Origin: Martelella sp. HB161492
Lineage (GTDB): Bacteria > Pseudomonadota > Alphaproteobacteria > Rhizobiales > Rhizobiaceae
Assembly (NCBI RefSeq): GCF_013184775.1
Contig: NZ_JAATVV010000016.1
Coordinates: 1-64,000 of the forward strand
DNA: 64,000 nt
Direction: 5' to 3'
Part shown: one piece after another, positions 61,472 to 64,000 of the stretch
Position numbering within the stretch: position 1 is the stretch's first letter
Layout: the number at the start of each line of letters is the position of its first letter
Notes under the pieces: generated by a model
The model's database searches: none
The model's input: the letters and a program-made list of their open reading frames with translations, nothing else
What the model was told of the DNA's origin: nothing
Program-made: the position numbers and the translations under genes

Positions 61472-61727
61472 AGAGATCATCCAGATCGGTCTCCTCACCG
61501 CTGCTGATCCCATTCGCCGGACAGTCTCCTCCCTGCCGCGAAGGCTGCAGCAAGGCTAGGTTGAAGCAGAAAAACTGTCAATAAAAACTTTTGAATGAAA
61601 TATTAATTAGCTGACGCGCACCGTAATATCTTGTGCAGCCCGTGAAGCAGCCCTATGATCCGGGCACGCGCGAGCCGTCTCGCTGGCGCCCGGTCAGGCC
61701 AACCCAACATATTGGAAAAAAACGATA

Positions 61728-62933
61728 ATGAACGCAGCCGACAAAGAAGACCGCCTGCTTTCGACGCCGATCAGGGGATCGAACCAGACGACGGTGCGTG
61801 GCTTCAATGAGCGTCTGGTCCTGCATCTTGTCCGTCAGTATGGCGCGCTTACCAAGGCAGAGGCGACACGCGCCACCGGGCTTTCACCCAACGCCGTTTC
61901 GGTCATCTTCAATGCGCTGGAGGCCGATCAGCTGCTTTTGCGCCGGACACCCATTCGCGGGCGCGTCGGCCAGCCATCCGTGCCCATGTGCCTCAATCCC
62001 GATGCAAGGCATTATATCGGTCTGAAGGTTGGTCGCCGCAGTTTCGACATGGTGATCGCCAATTTCACCGGCGCCGTGGTCGCACGGCGAAACCGGCAGC
62101 ACAATTATCCGACGCCGGAAGGACTGCTCGATTTCGTCAAGACCAATCTTGCGCCGCTGTTGCGCTCGGCGCACAAGAAGCGCGAAGAGATTTCCGGCTT
62201 CAGCGTCGCCATGCCGTCGGAAATCTGGCACTGGCGCGATATCTTCGATGCCCCGCGCCAGGAGATGGGCAGCTGGCGCAGCTTCGATATCGTCTCTGCG
62301 CTGCAGGGCTTCGTTCCCGGCCCCGTCATCTGCGAGAATGATGGCACGGCGGCCTGCCGTTGCGAGCTCGTGTTCGGACCGCAGACCCACAAGCAGGATT
62401 TCATCTATTTCTTCGCGGGAACATTCATCGGCGGCGGCATAGTCCTCAATGGCGGTGTCTTTACCGGACGCAACGGCAATTCCGGCGGTTTCGGCCCCTT
62501 GCGGATCCCCGACGAGCCGGGCGGCCACCGGTTGATCGACCATGCGTCGCTTATCGTTCTGGAACGCCAGATTGCCGCGTCCGGCGGCAATCCCGACGCG
62601 CTTTATGTCGAAAATCCGGACTGGCAGCAATTCGAGCCGCTGGTCAGCAACTGGATCGCCCGGGCGGGGCGCAGCCTTGGCCATGCGATCGTTTCAACCC
62701 TTGCGGTGATCGATTTCGAAGCGGTGATCATCGACGGCGCCTTTCCCGAAGGCATCCGTACCCGCCTCGTTGACGAGGTGACAAGACAGATGGGCCGGCT
62801 CGACCTGCAGGGCGTTTCCCGGCCGGAGATCAGCGCCGGGCATTTTGGTGCCGTGGCCCGCGCGCTGGGCGCGGCAGCCTACGACATCTCCACCGACTGC
62901 ATGATCGACCAGAACACGCTGCAGAGGAAGTGA
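61728..62933 (+). CDS. frcR: ROK-family transcriptional regulator FrcR
   Basis: 401 residues. A winged HTH (about 20-80: FNERLVLHLVRQYGALTKAEATRATGLSPNAVSVIFNALE) is followed by a ROK domain (about 85-390, with CENDGTAACRCEL, FAGTFIGGGIVLNG and GNSGGFGPLRIP). ROK repressors of this type control fructose and other sugar operons. The ROK cysteine zinc cluster is reduced here. It is divergent from frcB with a long operator in between. Confidence 0.88.
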   Translation: MNAADKEDRLLSTPIRGSNQTTVRGFNERLVLHLVRQYGALTKAEATRATGLSPNAVSVIFNALEADQLLLRRTPIRGRVGQPSVPMCLNPDARHYIGLKVGRRSFDMVIANFTGAVVARRNRQHNYPTPEGLLDFVKTNLAPLLRSAHKKREEISGFSVAMPSEIWHWRDIFDAPRQEMGSWRSFDIVSALQGFVPGPVICENDGTAACRCELVFGPQTHKQDFIYFFAGTFIGGGIVLNGGVFTGRNGNSGGFGPLRIPDEPGGHRLIDHASLIVLERQIAASGGNPDALYVENPDWQQFEPLVSNWIARAGRSLGHAIVSTLAVIDFEAVIIDGAFPEGIRTRLVDEVTRQMGRLDLQGVSRPEISAGHFGAVARALGAAAYDISTDCMIDQNTLQRK

Positions 62934-62952
62934 ACCGGAAGACAGCGCCGCC

Positions 62953-63402
62953 TCAGATCTGACAACCGGCCAGCCATTTCTCCATGCAGACTGATTCGGA
63001 CCGGCCAGCATATTTTCCGAAATTGGCGATCCGCTGGTAGCCGTGCCTCGCATAAAAGCCCACGGCACGACGGTTGACGATGCGGGTCGACAGAACGATC
63101 CGGGAAAAGCCGAAGTCACGGGCAGCATTTTCCAGATAATGCAGGATTTCCGCGCCGCAGCCGGCTTCAGCATACATTCTCTTCAGCTCCGCGGTATCGT
63201 CTGCGATCGGCCTGATCGCACCGCATCCGACCGGCACGTCCTTGTCTCTGGCGATCACGAACAGCGCGCGCGCACAACTGACATCCCTGACATCGAAAGA
63301 GCTTTCACCGCTGTCGCCGGTGATCTCACGCAACACCAGAGACAATGTTTCGATCAGGGCCAGGGCGTCGGGATGGCCAGGATCCGATGGTACGACAATC
63401 AT
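62953..63402 (-). CDS. GNAT N-acetyltransferase with shortened acetyl-CoA loop
   Basis: 149 residues from MIVVPSDPG. GNAT features include VPVGCGAIRPI, DTAELKRMY and RRAVGFYARHGYQRI. The usual motif A (V-x-P-x-x-R-G-x-G) between the ELKRMY strand and the following helix is reduced to AEAGCGAE, about six residues short, which should weaken acetyl-CoA binding. It may be inactive or an odd variant. The start is uncertain because the ribosome-binding site is poor. It converges with frcR. Confidence 0.7.
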   Translation of the reverse strand: MIVVPSDPGHPDALALIETLSLVLREITGDSGESSFDVRDVSCARALFVIARDKDVPVGCGAIRPIADDTAELKRMYAEAGCGAEILHYLENAARDFGFSRIVLSTRIVNRRAVGFYARHGYQRIANFGKYAGRSESVCMEKWLAGCQI

Positions 63403-63580
63403 TGGCAAAATGTCCGTGTTGGGCGCCGTCGACAGCGGCTTCGCGATTGAAACAATAATGGCGGCAAATTTCGCTCTCCGCCGCGTGATCGGAGAGAAAT
63501 TCAGGCTTCCTTTACCATATGGCTTTAGCAGGCCACTCCCCGGCACTTTTGCCGGCAACGATGATGAAATCTAGACTGAC

Positions 63581-63970
63581 ATGCAAACCCAGACTGCCGC
63601 ATCCCTTCACTTCCAGCGTAAAATCGCCGAATTCTGCAATCTCCGCATCGCACCGCTCGTGCCAAAACAGACCCTCGACAATATCAGACCCTATCTCACC
63701 CATCTGATCACCTGCCGCCAGCGCCCGCCGAAGAAGCGTAACGGCATTGACTGGCAGTCGATCAGCGACGGCTGCTGCCTTGACGGCGAGATGACGGACG
63801 CGCTGAAACGCAATCTCCAGTCGGGCCTGGAAGCCATTGCGCGCTGGGTCGACAGTGAGGAAGCCAGAAGCGTTTCCCGCACGCTCCCGGCGCGCTCGCC
63901 GGCGGCATCCTTTGCCCGCAAGCCTGCGGCCGCCGCGCAGAAGAGCCGCAGCACGGCATCGGCGCGATAG
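63581..63970 (+). CDS. hypothetical protein, 129 aa
   Basis: 129 residues. The first 90 look like a folded helical domain (KIAEFCNLRIAPLVPKQTLDN, then GIDWQSISDGCCLDGEM and ALKRNLQSGLEAIARWVD). The last 35 are Ala/Ser/Arg/Lys-rich and likely disordered. The amphipathic helices resemble N-terminal core-binding domains of integrase-like proteins, but I do not recognise a family. No convincing ribosome-binding site is seen. Confidence 0.45.
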   Translation: MQTQTAASLHFQRKIAEFCNLRIAPLVPKQTLDNIRPYLTHLITCRQRPPKKRNGIDWQSISDGCCLDGEMTDALKRNLQSGLEAIARWVDSEEARSVSRTLPARSPAASFARKPAAAAQKSRSTASAR

Positions 63971-64000
63971 CTTCGCGCCGCAGCGTCCGTCTTCCGGCCT

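Noticed and set aside
1-64000. tRNA, rRNA, CRISPR array, replication origin
   Set aside because: No tandem spaced repeats, no rRNA-like conserved blocks and no convincing tRNA cloverleaf or origin-type iterons were seen by reading; tRNA could be missed without a covariance search.

Overview
The window is GC-rich DNA of a Hyphomicrobiales (Rhizobiales) type alphaproteobacterium. The call rests on gene content rather than on any marker gene: an frcBCA fructose transporter with a divergent ROK regulator, many ABC and TRAP uptake operons, PAS-LuxR regulators and an N-carbamoyl-D-amino-acid hydrolase with the Agrobacterium-type catalytic residues. No rRNA, tRNA, CRISPR array or replication origin was seen. 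The dense transporter and catabolic content suits a chromid, a megaplasmid or an accessory chromosomal region.

Layout. (1) 222-9729: a branched-chain-amino-acid-type (LIV) ABC operon ending in an alpha/beta hydrolase, two PAS-LuxR regulators, and a divergent CoA-transferase plus thiolase operon. This looks like an uptake and beta-keto-acid catabolism locus. (2) 9774-15424: an AT-rich promoter region, then a compact peptide-modification cassette: a 47-residue precursor gene, a stable hairpin, a HExxH protein, a B12-type radical SAM protein, a SAM methyltransferase, a possible second small peptide, and a stripped-down ABC exporter. This is the most likely undescribed system here, a RiPP pathway. 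(3) 15538-31434: a sugar-acid polysaccharide locus with a GH2, a heparinase II/III-like enzyme, a MalEFGK-type ABC importer under a LacI regulator, an IclR regulator, a GH105 and a DctPQM TRAP transporter. None of the three polysaccharide enzymes has a signal peptide, so they should work on imported oligosaccharides. (4) 31607-35210: a sulfate/thiosulfate ABC operon. (5) 35224-36899: folate genes, with FolB and FolK fused in one chain and overlapping folP.

(6) 37021-45412: one long minus-strand operon with a PotDBCA-like importer, N-carbamoyl-D-amino-acid hydrolase, an XRE-cupin regulator, an adenine-deaminase-like amidohydrolase and a D-threonine-aldolase/D-serine-dehydratase-like PLP enzyme. 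It is probably a D-amino-acid or ureido-compound scavenging pathway. (7) 45776-58209: an island-like stretch with an orphaned VapC toxin beside a vapB gene cut by IS6 debris, a putative cysteine-hydrolase effector flanked on both sides by IS6 transposase remnants, a TetR/AcrAB-type RND efflux locus, a prolyl-oligopeptidase remnant, a HipBA module, and a 1052-residue helical protein with an F-box-like segment. (8) 58404-62933: frcACB and divergent frcR, followed by a GNAT with a shortened acetyl-CoA loop and an unrecognised small protein.

Regulation visible in the DNA includes paired LacI operators, perfect dyads before hipB, frcB and the potD-like gene, an IclR-like site, and strong hairpins directly after several binding-protein genes and after the RiPP precursor. 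The hairpins would keep the first gene of each operon the most highly expressed.
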